64,000 bases of DNA from Verpa conica (lineage: Eukaryota; Ascomycota; Pezizomycetes; Pezizales; Morchellaceae). A program made the translations under genes and the position numbers. This document shows, piece by piece, positions 20,990-33,034 of this stretch (its first letter is position 1; every line of letters begins with the position of its first letter). The DNA is taken from the NCBI GenBank assembly GCA_033030425.1, contig JAUFSD010000010.1, positions 124,001 through 188,000 on the forward strand. The letters are read 5' to 3'. The notes beneath the pieces were generated by a model, which saw nothing but the letters and a program-made list of their open reading frames with translations, was not told the origin of the DNA and did no database searches.

Positions 20990-22381
20990 CTAAAATTCCC
21001 CTTCCTGGCCTTCCAACCATCCCTTCACCTTCTGTACGCCCAGGCTCTTCATCCCTTCGTATGAGTCACTAAAGAGATGTAGCATTTCACCAGATGGCCC
21101 CTCCATAACTTGACGCTGTTCTGAATAAGCATTGTTTGTTTCATAATTAGCTAAGGCGAAGAAGTTGGCGACGGACTTGGAGCTAAAATGACTATGGGGG
21201 GCTAGCGAAGGCCCAAGTAGCTCCTGGGGCGATTCGATCGAGCAAGAAGAAACACCTTCTTTTGCTGTATCTCCCCATTCATCATCAGAGAGGTCATCGT
21301 CCCCGGCGCCTCCGTGAGGGCGAGCTATCTTGGTAATGATGGAACGTGCCCAAAGTAATCCAGGATCCGGTAAAGGATATACCACAGGGTCCACGGTCCT
21401 GAAGACTATACGGTCTCCGGTACAGATTCCGCGATAATAATTGTATCCCCCAGGACCCACGATTGGGGCCTGGTGGAACCACTGAGGGGCCGCCGCAGTG
21501 CTAGTAGGCTCGACTTGCCAATGGAATACCGCGGTATATTCCGTAGCCGTTATAGTTCCAATTTCCGGGACTAGATACCACCTCAACTTATCAAATCTAT
21601 CATGACAATCTTTAGTCATGGCGATGCCGTTACTGCAAAGATTGATACCACCTTTCCCGTCGATTCTGGTGCATTCGTCCATGATGGCTTCCACCATCTC
21701 TGGGGGCCAGAAGCAACGCAACAACTCCCATAAATGCTCCTGCTTTTTGTTGCCACCGCCAATCGAGAAGGGAAAGATATGAGCACCAGTTAAATCAGAC
21801 CCTCTACCCGTGCTCCCACTAATCTCACAAATGGGCGCGCTTGGATGGCGCTCTTTTAGCCTATTGGTAAGATCTCTATTGCGCTTTTCACGCTCTCCGG
21901 CAACAGATCGCGAAGGAGGTGGCGTGGAGTCTTCGCCTATGTAGTTTTACGTATGAGCAGCGTTGAGAAAAAAATAGTTGATGGACAAAGACCTACTGAT
22001 TAAGCTAGCATGGGAACTTCCAACAGATGGTGTTGAACCCCGCCCAGCCCCACTAGTCCGAAGGAAGCGCGTCCCCTCAGTAAAAGCTTTGGCAAATTGC
22101 ACACAATTGTTTGCTTTTTTTTGGTTGGAGATAACCGTCTGCGCAAGGCGGCCAACATCCGGTATATCGGGTATCGAGAAAACGACTTTAGTGAGGTGGT
22201 CCTTGATAGCCTGAGGAATACCAGGGTCTTCTCTAATCAGGCCGATTGCGGTATTGACCGTCTCAATCACGCAGTCGTCCACAGGTGTGTGGGCGAAGAG
22301 TCCGAGGAGGCGGAAGGGCACTGTAGGCCTTGGGGATGGATCATCGCGAGCGTTATTAGGATACGAGGCGCCTGTTGACAT
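20990..22381 (-). CDS. HNH endonuclease domain protein (HNH_2 type), 443 aa
   Basis: Two exons, 22381-21997 and 21936-20990, join in frame across a 60-bp intron (GTAGGT...ACATAG). The N-terminal 130 residues are helical with no known domain. The middle has the HNH_2 pattern: ICEISG, then DLTGAHIFPFS, then a 40-residue spacer, then SNGIAMTKDCHDRFDKLRWY, where the His residues in AHI and DCH would bind metal and act in cleavage. The pattern is widespread in ascomycete proteins of unknown biological role, often multicopy. The C-terminal 150 residues are acidic and Ser-rich (GAGDDDLSDDEWGD). It reads away from the dioxygenase-like gene, and the intergenic stretch holds the GGAACACAAAAGTGGAA motif cluster. 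Confidence 0.8.
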
Positions 22382-22464
22382 CTTAATGAGTGTTACAGGT
22401 ATTCACAAAGAGCGCTGAGATCTAGTGGGTATGTCTTGGCGAGGGGTGTCAGGTGAATAAATAT

Positions 22465-22632
22465 GGAACACAAAAGCGGAGGTCCAGGTGACCAAGGAAG
22501 CGGAACACAAAAGTGGAAGTCCAGGTGACCAGGGGCAAAGCGGAGCCTTTGCCGCGCAAGACAACTGCGGGAGTTTGGCCTGGCGGCAGGGGTAAAACCC
22601 GCCCGCATAACACTGGAACACAAAAGTGGAAC
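22465..22632. promoter_or_regulatory. Three GGAACACAAAAGTGGAA-type motifs between divergent genes
   Basis: Copies at 22465-22480, 22502-22518 and 22615-22632 lie in the spacer between the minus-strand HNH gene (start 22381) and the plus-strand gene starting at 22889. The spacing is irregular, unlike the tandem array at 26.3 kb, which makes a regulatory role more plausible than simple repeat expansion. Confidence 0.45.
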
Positions 22633-22888
22633 TGCAAGAATGAGCACCTTGCATGGGAATTAGTACAATCATGGAGCCTTACGTTTATAAACACTTTCCT
22701 CACTCTCATCATCATAGCAAGGCTCTCAAGTATTTTCAATGACGGCCATGTTAGGTGTTTACGTGGCAAAGTTAGTCTCGCGATATAGTTGTAAGTTTCA
22801 ACAACGGTATTGTTTCCCTTGTGTTGGTTTTATTCCCATCAACCCCTCACTTAACTCCTCGCAAATTTCGACCTCACATTACCCAGAT

Positions 22889-23502
22889 ATGTCAGAAGGA
22901 ACAAACGCTGATCGATCAGTTGCCGGTGACCTAGAGCGTGATGGTTTCGCTGTCGTCCAGGATCTTATGGATTCCTCGCTAATCGACGGGGTTGGGCAAA
23001 CGATACCGGATTTTGCCGAACAGATGGCTTATTTCACCGCTCAGACCGCGAAAATATCCCTAAGGTGTCCATGGACAGTCCTGCCGTGGGGTTCCGAATG
23101 TGATCAAGTTGTTCGAGACTTTGAACAGGTAAGCCCGAGTATCTTTACAACTGGTATTCTACGCAGCAGAAGTGTAAACACTACTAACTGAGCGGCGGGT
23201 ACTAGAAGAAACCCCAAATCGATGGCCTAAAGTCACAAAAACACTCGAGTCGTGTGTTCGTCCATTTTCACCCTAAAGAGATAGAAGCATTAAGTGCAAA
23301 ACGAAAGTCCGGTAGTATTGATGTTTTGATTCCTATCAGGCTAGACGCCGGGTACCCACGGTGTGTCAAGGGTGAATCAGCGGTCAAAATCCCCTTAACC
23401 CTAGGTTCTGTCCTTATTTGGAATACTACAGCTTTTATGGTATTCCCTCCTGTTCAAGATTTCGAGAACGGTGGTGGCTTTGCTATTATTTTGAGCTATT
23501 AG
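22889..23502 (+). CDS. Small protein resembling phytanoyl-CoA dioxygenase-like enzymes, 178 aa
   Basis: Exons 22889-23128 and 23206-23502 join in frame across a 77-bp intron (GTAAGC donor, CTACTAAC branch, ACTAG acceptor). The start is the ATG that opens MSEGTNADRSVAGDLERDG. The segment LERDGFAVVQDLMDSSLID resembles the start of the PhyH fold, and GSVLIWNTTAFM near the C-terminus resembles its G-x-L-x-x-x-N strand. A usable iron site is not evident: there is no clear HxD, only HFHPKE in the middle. It is shorter than the family (250-300 aa). The gene model is well supported; the family link is tentative. Confidence 0.65.
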
Positions 23503-23617
23503 CTAGATTTGATGTTGGGTTGGGTGTTTATGTCATTCTATAGAGCTCTTATAAAGGAATTTTAGATAAATTACTAGATTCAGTACGGCGATACTTTCTT
23601 TCCCGCGTGCCCAAAGG

Positions 23618-24647
23618 TTATGCGCCACCTGCCCAAGTGTTGTTTGCCACTCCGTACCATTCGCGCCACTCGCGCCAACATGATGGTAATGAAGAGTCAA
23701 ACCACACCCAACTTTCTAAAGACTTACTCCCAGAACTTACAATACTATACTGTTCCTTAACCCGATAGTCTTTAGTAATTACGAGACCGTGCTGAACACT
23801 AGGCCCAGTTCCGGCTTCTCCTATAGATGGCCCATCCTCCTTCTGTGACTCGATTCCACCTTCAATGGCATCGATGTTACGCTGAATACTAGGTCCCGTT
23901 CCAGCCTCTCCTACATAGCCATTAGTGGGAGTTATACCAGTAAAACCCCAGAGTGAGTAGGAGCTTACTTCCTCCCTTGACTGAGAGTTGGTCAACGAGA
24001 TCATGTTGGGTGCTAGACTCCGCTTCCGGATCTCCTATAAATTTCTTAGTGATGTTTACACTATCGGATTTCGGGTAAACTACTTACCATCTCCTCCGGA
24101 TGCAAGTTGAACCTCCTCGACTGCTATGAGATTATGAGATATAGATTACCAGCAAGCTAGGAGAAAACTCACATTCTGTAATACGCTGTCGTTCATTGTT
24201 ATAATATTCGGGATGCGTATTCTTTAAGTGGGTGTTGCGGGCAGCTAAAGTCCCGAAAGTCTTAGGACACGGACAGCTCTTCGTCAGGTAGCTTCTATTC
24301 TTGTGTTTTTGCTCGCAATGGCTGTATAAGCGGTCTATACGACCGTATTTTTTGTTGGGACAATCGGGGCATTTAAACACTTTCTTCGGAACTGGTTTGT
24401 CGGATATCTCTTTGAATCTTTTTAAATGGCCTTGGAGAGAGCGTACTATTGACTGAAATGTCTCTAAAAGAGATTCATCAACTGGAGACTCCATATCTTT
24501 TCCTAATTCTCCAATATGACGTTGGAGAGTCCTCAGATCGTTCCCAAGGGATTTAAAACCCTCCTGTAGAGACTCTTCCCCGCCATGTACAGTCTTTCGT
24601 TTCTTGGTCGCGCTTTCCATATTTATCTGGTTGGTGATAATTGGCAT
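23618..24647 (-). CDS. C2H2-like zinc-finger protein, 289 aa, four exons
   Basis: Exons 24647-24173, 24123-24088, 24034-23969 and 23910-23618 keep one frame through three short introns (GTGAGT, GTAAGT and GTAAGC donors). The first exon encodes a coiled segment (about 20-90) and then a paired finger region: FKCPDCPNKKYGRIDRLYSH..H followed by KSCPCPKTFGTLAARNTHLKNTH, which looks like two C2H2-type fingers. Later exons encode repeats of GEAGTGPSIQ/VQ. The genomic repeat includes the intron 3' splice sites, so part of the gene grew by duplicating exon-intron units. A nuclear, nucleic-acid binding role is likely from the fingers; the target is unknown. The C-terminus is Trp-rich (WREWREWYG). Confidence 0.7.
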
Positions 24648-26300
24648 AAACGTTAATTAAAGGAGGGGGCGACGAAGAAAATCTTCATTCCACGCTAGCC
24701 TGTTTAGGAATCGTATAGTCACGGCGAACGTCTAAAGGTGATTCGCTGCCAAAGTAACCGCACGAACCTGGCAGGAGCACGACACTTATAATATATAATA
24801 AGTACCCTCTCCTTACTCGCCCGATCCCACTATACCCAATACACTAGGAATACTCGAGGCAGGCAAGGGGTATCCGACAATGTAAGTCTTACTCTCACTA
24901 GAGCCGTTCGGCGAACTAATAAAAAAGATGCTGATATGTAATAAAAGAAACCTAAAACAAAAATGCTATCAACCTTCGGGGATTGGCACTTTGTTTATCT
25001 TGTGGGGTGCAGCGCCACTAGCTTAGACGCTAAGACATAGCTTTCGTAAGTATTTTCGATAGCAATAGCAACGACCATAGAAATAGGATAGAATGGGTTA
25101 GATAAGGCGTACAGAGTCATTTGTCTCTTGGCTGAGCATATAACAATTATTATAGAATAGCAAGGGTGTTTTCCTTGGATTAATATTACATAACTACCTG
25201 TGCGCCTTGAAAGAGATTTTAATTACGACCTCAGCACAGGCGCTCTATTTAAACCGCCATGTCTGCTTCACATCCTCTATCCCGCGAGCTATGGCCCATG
25301 GGGTCTCCCCCCCGGGCATTCCTCTTACGTTCAGCTCTTTTATCTCCTCTTCTTTTGTCCGCTATAGATAAAATGAGAGAAGACAAACTTGCATGAAGGT
25401 TTCATAATATATGGTAATTCTGTCGGAGGACTTAATTTGTAACCTTGAAACCCTCACAGAGGCTCACAAGTATGCTGGGAATGTGTCTAAGAGAGTAGAT
25501 TTTATTATTCATTTTCTTTAAATACCACTTCGTTGTCGTAGGAATATTTGAATAGATCAGCGCTTTCCCTACGCGGGAATAAGATTTTAAAAAAGTACCA
25601 AATATTTTGATGCTACCTAGCAATACTTCTACACATACAATTTCTTTTTTCTCTTTTGGTTTATATCAGTAAGCACGTACATGTAACTTCCAGGTTATGG
25701 AACCACGTACTAGCTCTAAACGCATGAGCTATATATATTCCCATCAATTAATCATTCTTATCTAATACGCGCCTTTAGAGTGGCCTAGACAGACCATAAA
25801 ACTCAGCTATCAAGTTTCAAAAGTACTACATATAGCGCATGCACCTTAAAACAGGTTTGTTGGCTCTTGTTCTAATCATCACGATGTGTTGCACTTAAGA
25901 CATAAAGCAAATAAATAAATTTACGGAGTCAATCTGGTACACTTGAGTCCAGTAACTGGCCATTTACCAGTAGTTCAGGCGTGATCTTCATATATCCTTG
26001 TAGACATTAAACAGTCAGAGTTTTCTAGCCTATAGATCCACCCCCATTGTTATATACTCGTCGCCCAGGAAGGGAACCAGAAAACCGGAGGGGTGTTTAA
26101 GTGGCGGAAGCACGTATTTTGACACTATTTACTACTGGTAGTAGAAGTTTTTGAGCCATTATAAGAGTAGGAGTAATACTTTTTTTTGCCTTATTTAGGG
26201 TTACTAGGTGGATTTGAACTTCCGAGACGCCTCCATGCGTACCCCCCCTGTTTTCTGATTCTTTCTCTAGAGGGTGAGTACGAGTGGGTCCACGGGTAAA
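24648..26300. other. Intergenic, no gene seen
   Basis: AT-rich DNA with only short accidental frames. A G-run (CCCCCCCGGGC) sits near 25307. No TIRs, LTRs or RNA genes are recognisable. Confidence 0.5.
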
Positions 26301-26640
26301 GGGACGCAAAAGTGGAAGCTCCGCCAACAAAGGCTGAAACACGGCCTGCAGCGCAGTGGAACACAAAAGTGGAAGCTCCGCCAACAAAGGCTGAAACACG
26401 GCCTGTAGCGTAGTGGAACACAAAAGTGGAAGCCCACTAACAAAGGCTGAAAAAGGCCTGCAGCGCAGTGGAACACAATAGTGGAAGCTCCACCAACAAA
26501 GGCTGAAAAAAGCCTGCAGCGCAGTGGAACACAATAGTGGAAGCTCCACCAACAGGTTGAAAAGGGCCTGTAGCGTAGTGGAACTCAAAAGTGGAGGTGA
26601 GCCCTGGCAGGCCTAGGCCCTCCACTTTTACGTTCCACTT
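26301..26640. repeat. 55-57 bp tandem array built on GGAACACAAAAGTGGAAG
   Basis: Five units plus a partial one, starting at 26301, 26358, 26415, 26470, 26525 and 26580. Each begins with the GGAACACAAAAGTGGAAG core and continues CTCCGCCAACAAAGGCTG. At the right end the core appears once in the opposite sense (CTCCACTTTTACGTTCCACT, 26620-26639), so the array ends in an inverted pair. It stops about 180 bp before the gene at 26822. Confidence 0.88.
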
Positions 26641-26821
26641 TTACCTACATGTGCAGTAATCATAGCCACGACCCTACGGGCTGCATTATGCAGACTTATA
26701 AGTGCAAGAATCCCAACTACTGTTCAGCAGATCAGACCCATACACCATTGCCCACAAATTCCCCGCCTACTGCACCTAGGAAGTCAACTAAATAGGCTTA
26801 AAGCTGAACCCGACTCTCGTC

Positions 26822-27867
26822 ATGCGCAGTACTAAAGCCGATAAACGTGGTACCAGACCCGGCGCCCTACCCGAAAAATCCGATAAGGATACTACTAAAC
26901 GCCAAAACAGCATATTTAGAGAACGCCGTATGTTATGGGAGCCTAACATTACTAGTTTCTTAATTGCTAATTGTCACTTAGGTGATGTTCCTCTATTCAA
27001 GCACAAGAAACCCCCAAATAAGCCTGAAAATAAATATACCAGCTGTCGAAATTTCTTGCTGGCGGATGCTGACGGTATAATACAGCCCCTACAAGGTTTG
27101 TTTTATGCCTTAACTCCCTCCCATCGAGTACCTCCCATACTATACATACGTATAGTATAAATAAGACGAACCTATCTGAATATTACCTCAGTTACTAACC
27201 CTTGTTTCGTACAGAGTCAGCCGAGAATGCAACTCTACCTAAGAGATATGCGAATATCGCGGAGGTTTTAGCACTCCCTCTAATTACGAAAACCAAGCCT
27301 AGCACCCTTTGCTTCAATAAAAATACACCACCGAGCCCTCAGGACTTTCTACGATCTCAGACTTCTCAAACCGTCCCACCTCTGTCCCAGGGTACGCTTT
27401 CATCTAGGGGATGCGAGAATTCTACTGAAAAATATGTGTCCCCTGCTTGGCTCGAAATCCAGCCTACAACCCCCAAACCCCAATACGATGTGCAGACAAA
27501 TCTGCCGGATTTCCCACCGGAAAATTTTGCCCAACCTCCCTGCTCCACGGCTCAGGATATGCCTCCAACTAAGCGGTATACGGATATTAGAAACCCAAGT
27601 GTATCATCTGCCTACTCGGGAGTCCAGCATAGCACTCCTAGTAATACTACGCATAACTGGACTAATCTAAAGAATTTTTCAACAAGGAAGAACTCCCAAG
27701 TCCCCCCCGCAATGCTCGAATATATACTTAGGTGTCTCAAGGGTAAGGGGAATTTTATAGATGGCGATGTAATTGAAGGCCTCTGTGTAGTAGGATCAGA
27801 TATAAAAGTGGCGGTCCGTAAGTCTAGCAATATTGCGGGGTCTGAGGGGCGCATGGGACAAAACTGA
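26822..27867 (+). CDS. Hypothetical Pro/Ser/Thr-rich protein, 308 aa
   Basis: Exons 26822-27095 and 27215-27867 join in frame over a 119-bp intron (GTTTGT donor, TTACTAAC branch, TACAG acceptor). The N-terminus is very basic (about 30 residues rich in Lys/Arg), which could serve as a nuclear signal. The middle 150 residues are disordered in composition with many SP/TP sites. The C-terminal 60 residues (PPAMLEYILRCLKGKGNF, VIEGLCVVGSDIKVAVR) look folded. No known domain. The start is the first ATG downstream of the motif array and of a TTATAAGT TATA-like sequence at about 26697. Confidence 0.6.
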
Positions 27868-30800
27868 GGGTGCGGGGATCTAAGGGTGTGATTATTTTTT
27901 TTATTCCTACTTCTTTCCCTAAAGTATACATTATGCATATTCCTTTATTTATTATAATGTTAAATCAAATATATCTCGTTGGATCTCTGGTATGTTTTGA
28001 CATGAGGCATAAAGCAAGCTTGCAAACTATAGTATACGTATATATGGCTGAGTGTTGTTCTTAAAGAAATCTTAAAGCAATGTGCTAGCTAGCAATTAAG
28101 CTATATAGCTTAACTAAATTATCCTATGAAACTTTCTTTCAAGTTCGTACAGGCGTACTAGAAGTACTAGAAGATGACGTAGTTGTAAGAGGTAACATCT
28201 CCGGTAGACTTTGTTCATTATAGCAGCCTTAGTGAGAGAAACAAGTGGCAGACAAAGGTTACCTATAATAGTAAGAAACAACTGTATGTACATATACCAT
28301 ATCCTTAAAAAAAGTTTCTATCTATTTACCTATCTATCTATAAGTTAATATGCGGGAGCGTAGGCCAGTAGGTGGGGAAATATAGAGGTTATGTAGAAGA
28401 ATGGGGACGGAGATCCCGAGAATGAAAGCTATATATGAGAAAATGTTTCCACAGTAGGTAAGAACAATAGTCAAAGACTATGAAAAATGGGACCAAAGTA
28501 TAACACAAACGGAGACCAAAGAAAATAGGGATTGAGGCAAAAACTAGTGATTTTATACATTAGATAGCAGCGGTTCTCAAGCGGGGGTAGCGGTAGCCTA
28601 GTCTCTATATGGGGCGCCCGTAGGTCGAGACTATGGCGGCGTAGAAGTGTAGAGCAGGTAATCACTCCGAATCCCCCGAGATTACTTTAGCTTGAGGGTA
28701 GCGTATTGTAATATACCATGGTATGGCGTTAGGAGTTTAGGGGAACCTATAGAGTGATTATACGTGTAGGAGTACCAGGCGAGCGAGAGGCGAGCGCCAG
28801 GGACGTACTATGGTGCTGTGGGTAGAGGGTGCGTCTACAATACACTCAGGAATAGCATGTGCCCCCTTGCTGATAAGAATGTCTGTTAGGTATAGCGCGT
28901 AGCGTATTCCCGAAAAAAGGCTACTGTTAGCGGTATACGACCATCCACGAAAGAGATCTGAACCAGGGGGTAAAATATGTCAATATCTGACTATAGGGAA
29001 ATATATAAGACTTTGGATAACACAAGAGCGCTATCCACAGGAGCGAGCTATGTCAAAGATTGGTATCTCCTATGGCTGTAAAAATTAAACTAGCGAAAGT
29101 TCAGAAAAAGTACTTACAAAACTGGCTCTTTGTACTTATAATCAATTAATTAATTTCATGCCTGAAAAAAAAAACCACAAAACTAGAGGCATTAAATTCA
29201 AAGAATTAGAGAAGGCTGGGTTGGCGAGCATGACGCTAAATGGTAAACCTGCGTATATCTTGACTCGAATTAGCGCTACATGAACAGTTCTTATATCCTT
29301 TGTCGAAAGCACGTCTTGTTCTAGCCTAATACCGCTTGCCGCGCAGCCAAGGAAAATTTGTATACAATTATGACAGCGGACTGCCTACACCTAGCAAATA
29401 TCTGCTCAGGTCTTCTTACCAAGGAAGACGAGAGTTGATGTGTTTAGCAGAGAGTCCATTGTTTTATCGATATACCTTAAATAATTAGTGGTGTATACAT
29501 ACCGTGCGTTTTTTGATAATACAATGCCAACCTCAATCACCACAGTCTAAGAGGGATTGAATTAATTGATTAATCATAAGCACTCCAAGGAGGATTGCTC
29601 GCATAACCCATTGAAAAATGCTGCCTCCCCAAAGTGGCGGTGGCTTTATACGCAATAAATTTCAGGCTGATCAATGAAAAAATCTCAAGATCTGGGGAGG
29701 ACAGCTTCACCAGATTATGAGATACTGAGGGAAGGATGCGGAGGGAACCATGGTAGTACTACAAAGATAGGGAGGATGTAGGCAAGATTTATACAAAATA
29801 ATTCCTGTGTCAATGCCTAATGCTGGTCAAACAGCCCACTGCCGGCGTGTTAGGCGGAAGACTAAAGTCAGCTCATGTGTTGGTACCTCAGGCAGAACTC
29901 TGAGGGGTAAAGTGAAAGGGCTTGTTGGTGGCATAGGCCGGGATGTCACCGTATCGTAGCCAGTGTGCGAAATAGAGTGGAGGTAGCATAGCTGGAGATG
30001 TCACTATACTGAGGGTATCGAATCGAGGCTACAACCATGAAACTTACTAGACCCGGCCCTCGTAATTGACAAAATTAAGCGACAATATAGCAAGAGATAT
30101 AATTGCGGTAGATCATTAGCTCTGAGTCTTTGGGGCCTTCCTACCAAGTTTGACAGCTGGGTTTGTGAGGCCCGTGGCTACAATTCCTATTCGACGACTT
30201 AATTAAAGCCGATATACCTTAGGCAAAAACTGTTAATGGCACAGCCGGAGATGTCAGCATCGTAAAGCTACCGGAAATATTATTGTTGGGGTTTTTACTG
30301 GTCTTTCAGATTCCCGGTGAAAGTTCTAATAGTGAGTATCGGCCATAGAACCCTACTTGTAAACGGATAGTCTTACCGGTCATTATAGGAAGAGTAGTGG
30401 TAGCCAGAGGTGTTACTATATCTTAGGTAGAAAACTGGGGCGGAACATATCTGTTAGTGGCACAGCTAGAAATTTTCATATGATAGGCTATTGGTTGCAC
30501 AGCCGGAAATTTCAGATAGCTATCCACGTGAGGCTGAAAGCTAAAAATGAAAGAACTAGGCAGAAACGCGGCGCGACCGGGTGGGCGCCAAAATGAAACG
30601 GTACGTACCTATATATTGGTGCTGACTGGCTAAAACTCAAATTGCGAGATTGCAGCCTGTGGAACCGCGCGCGTAGAAATTATATGGAGGCTGTTAGTCT
30701 CGGCGCGTAGCTTGTTGTCCTCTTGGGCAAAGCTTACCGCTAGAAACGTCTTGCGCTGAGATCGGGGGGCAAAATAAAGCCCCATAAAATAAATCTTTGG

Positions 30801-32329
30801 ATCTCTTTCTGGTCATCAGTACCCATTTCTAGCTCCTTCTGCTCTTTCACGAGTATTGTCTTTTTGCAATGCTGCCAAGAAACCCCGCCATCGAATTAAA
30901 GTGCCGTGTCTCTACACGACCTCACACTTAGAATCGATCTCCATTCTGCCCTGATTTTTTGCAGTAGGTTACTCAACGCGTGTTAGCAAATGATAGTCGC
31001 TGCAAACACGGGTCGTAAAAGTTCAGCGCCCATGGTTTCAGTATCTTAATCTCCGCCGCAGTAGATCATATCTGATCGGAGAACATAGAGTTTAGTACGT
31101 CTTCAGATGCGCGCCTAGTTTATCATTTTCGGGGCAAAACACCACGGACAAAGATGAACCTAACAAGATACACACGAATAAAAGCGAAACGCTCGTGGGG
31201 AGCTACCTTTGAGATAAATGCCTCTACCATCGCAAGATCATACATATCCGAGGAATAATCCCTCAATCTGCTTATAGACGTGCATTTTCAGCTGGTCACT
31301 GCTCATGCATTATAGACATTAGCGAGGCCATGTGGTTGTAACCTTTTTCGGGAAGATATTACATGCATACTAATTAATGCGTACTCATATTTAATGGAAA
31401 GAGTCTGCTGGATAATATAATTAATGGTTCTATAAAGGCATCAGTAGCCTATGATTGTGTAGAAGGTGAACACACTACAGGGTTCCCAGGTAGTTATAAA
31501 AGAATGTCTCTGATAAAAGTATATTTTTCTCTGAGATTAAGTTTTCTTCCGAGCTGTTCTATAACTCTATTATAAACAGACACCATTTACGTTTAATTTA
31601 TAAGCTAGTGTAATTTTTCGAGTCGACTAAGTCAATGTGCTACTAAATATGCATATGTAGTAGCACTTTGTGCGAGATTTCGAGTATAATTAACACTTAT
31701 TTTCTTTTTCTTTTGGAAATTCATTACGTGTGCAGGTCAGCAAAAACTAGTAATGAGTTCGACCAGGAGTATGCAGTGACCGGGAAAATCCCGAGCGATT
31801 CTTAATTGTAGCAGGAAGCGTATACATGCAAAGCATGTACGTATGTAGCATAAACCTGAATTGGTAATCGCATAACCTTTAGAAATGCTTTTAGGAGTCT
31901 AGTAGAGGTCATAGCTCATAGAAAACGATCTTCATGTAATCTGCATCCTCAAATCATGCATTCCACCTATTTGGAAGAGTAGATCGAAATTATCACAAGA
32001 TATGTTGCCATAGCTAAGATTTTCAGGAAGCACGTAATTGAACGCCACCTACGCGTGACTTACATCAATATATCATGAGGACCATACTAGATGCACGGGC
32101 ATTTTTAGAGTATTTAAGACTACTTCACACGCCTATGTCAAGTCTCATCAGGATAGAAACTGGACAAGCTTCGATATCTCTTCAGACGCCTAAACCCCAA
32201 CCAACTTCAGCATTGGTACCTAAAAAAACGAACAAACTTCACTCGAATTCTTTTGATTTACTATTAGCTCCATTCAAGCTCTCTTTCAGACCACACAGTT
32301 ACCGCCTATCTTTCAAATAGCCAGATAAA
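27868..32329. other. Gene-poor 4.4 kb region with degenerate repeats
   Basis: No supportable gene. From about 29840 to 30510 a degenerate motif close to GGCACAGCCGGAGATGTCA recurs at least six times at irregular spacing. A short coding-like stretch at about 29190-29283 (plus) ends in a stop, but no upstream exon fits. The remainder shows no structure I can name. Confidence 0.5.
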
Positions 32330-33034
32330 ATGCCAGCACGAGCAACTATTCCAGTTCCCGGTCAACCCGAGCAGACATACTTCTTCTCAGGTACCCAGTA
32401 TGCACGAATCACCTGGAGACAGGGCAAGTCAGACGATACTGTCTACAGCGGACCGAAGGACATAACTGCTGGCTGGCCCGCTCTCAAAGAGGCTGGCTTT
32501 ACTACCGTCGATTCCGTGTTCCAAAGCCCATTGGACAGCAGCGTGTTGTATTTCTTCCGTGGACCAAAGTATGTTAAGGTTAAACTCGACCCCAATACGC
32601 TACAGGATACCATCCTCTTTGGGCCAGCGAATATCTCCGCTGAGTGGCCATCCCTCGTAACAGCTGGATTCGACACCGTAGATGCTATTCTTCCAAGCCC
32701 AATCGGTGGTGGTGTGACATATTTCTTCAGCGGACCGAAATACATCAAAGCCAAGCTCGAACTTGTCGGCAATAAGCTGCAGGACCGCATCCTCTATGGG
32801 CCGGCAAATATTTCCGATGAATGGCCTTCACTTGTGACTGCTGGGTTCAACACCGTGGACAACGTGCTTACGAGCCAATCAGACAATACCGTTGTCTATT
32901 TCTTCAGTGGAGATCAGTATGTCAAGGTTCAGCTGAAGGCTGAGGGCGCTGATTCGACACGTGACTCTGTGCTCTTTGGGCCTACAAAGGTCAGCAACGA
33001 ATGGCCATCACTTGTGGCTGCTAAGTTCTACTGA
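32330..33034 (+). CDS. Four-bladed hemopexin-fold protein, 234 aa
   Basis: A single exon of 234 codons, the usual length for a stand-alone hemopexin propeller. Four repeats of about 55 residues each carry the family signature: a strand with YFF(S/R)G..Y(V/I)K(A/V)(K/Q), then D..L(Y/F)GP..IS..WPSLV.AGF.TVD. The same arrangement occurs in plant albumin-2 proteins and some fungal and bacterial hemopexin proteins, which bind polyamines, heme or sugars. No signal peptide is present, so a cytosolic location is likely. Codon use is richer in GC than the surrounding DNA and the frame is fully intact, so the gene is probably functional and under selection. The ligand cannot be read from the sequence. 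Confidence 0.93.
   Translation: MPARATIPVPGQPEQTYFFSGTQYARITWRQGKSDDTVYSGPKDITAGWPALKEAGFTTVDSVFQSPLDSSVLYFFRGPKYVKVKLDPNTLQDTILFGPANISAEWPSLVTAGFDTVDAILPSPIGGGVTYFFSGPKYIKAKLELVGNKLQDRILYGPANISDEWPSLVTAGFNTVDNVLTSQSDNTVVYFFSGDQYVKVQLKAEGADSTRDSVLFGPTKVSNEWPSLVAAKFY

Noticed and set aside
26097..26625. Minus-strand Cys/Phe-rich frames resembling a membrane protein
   Set aside because: They are translations of the 55-57 bp tandem array and repeat in all three frames.
29190..29283. Coding-like end of a gene on the plus strand
   Set aside because: About 30 codons only, with stops upstream and no splice acceptor that links to another exon.
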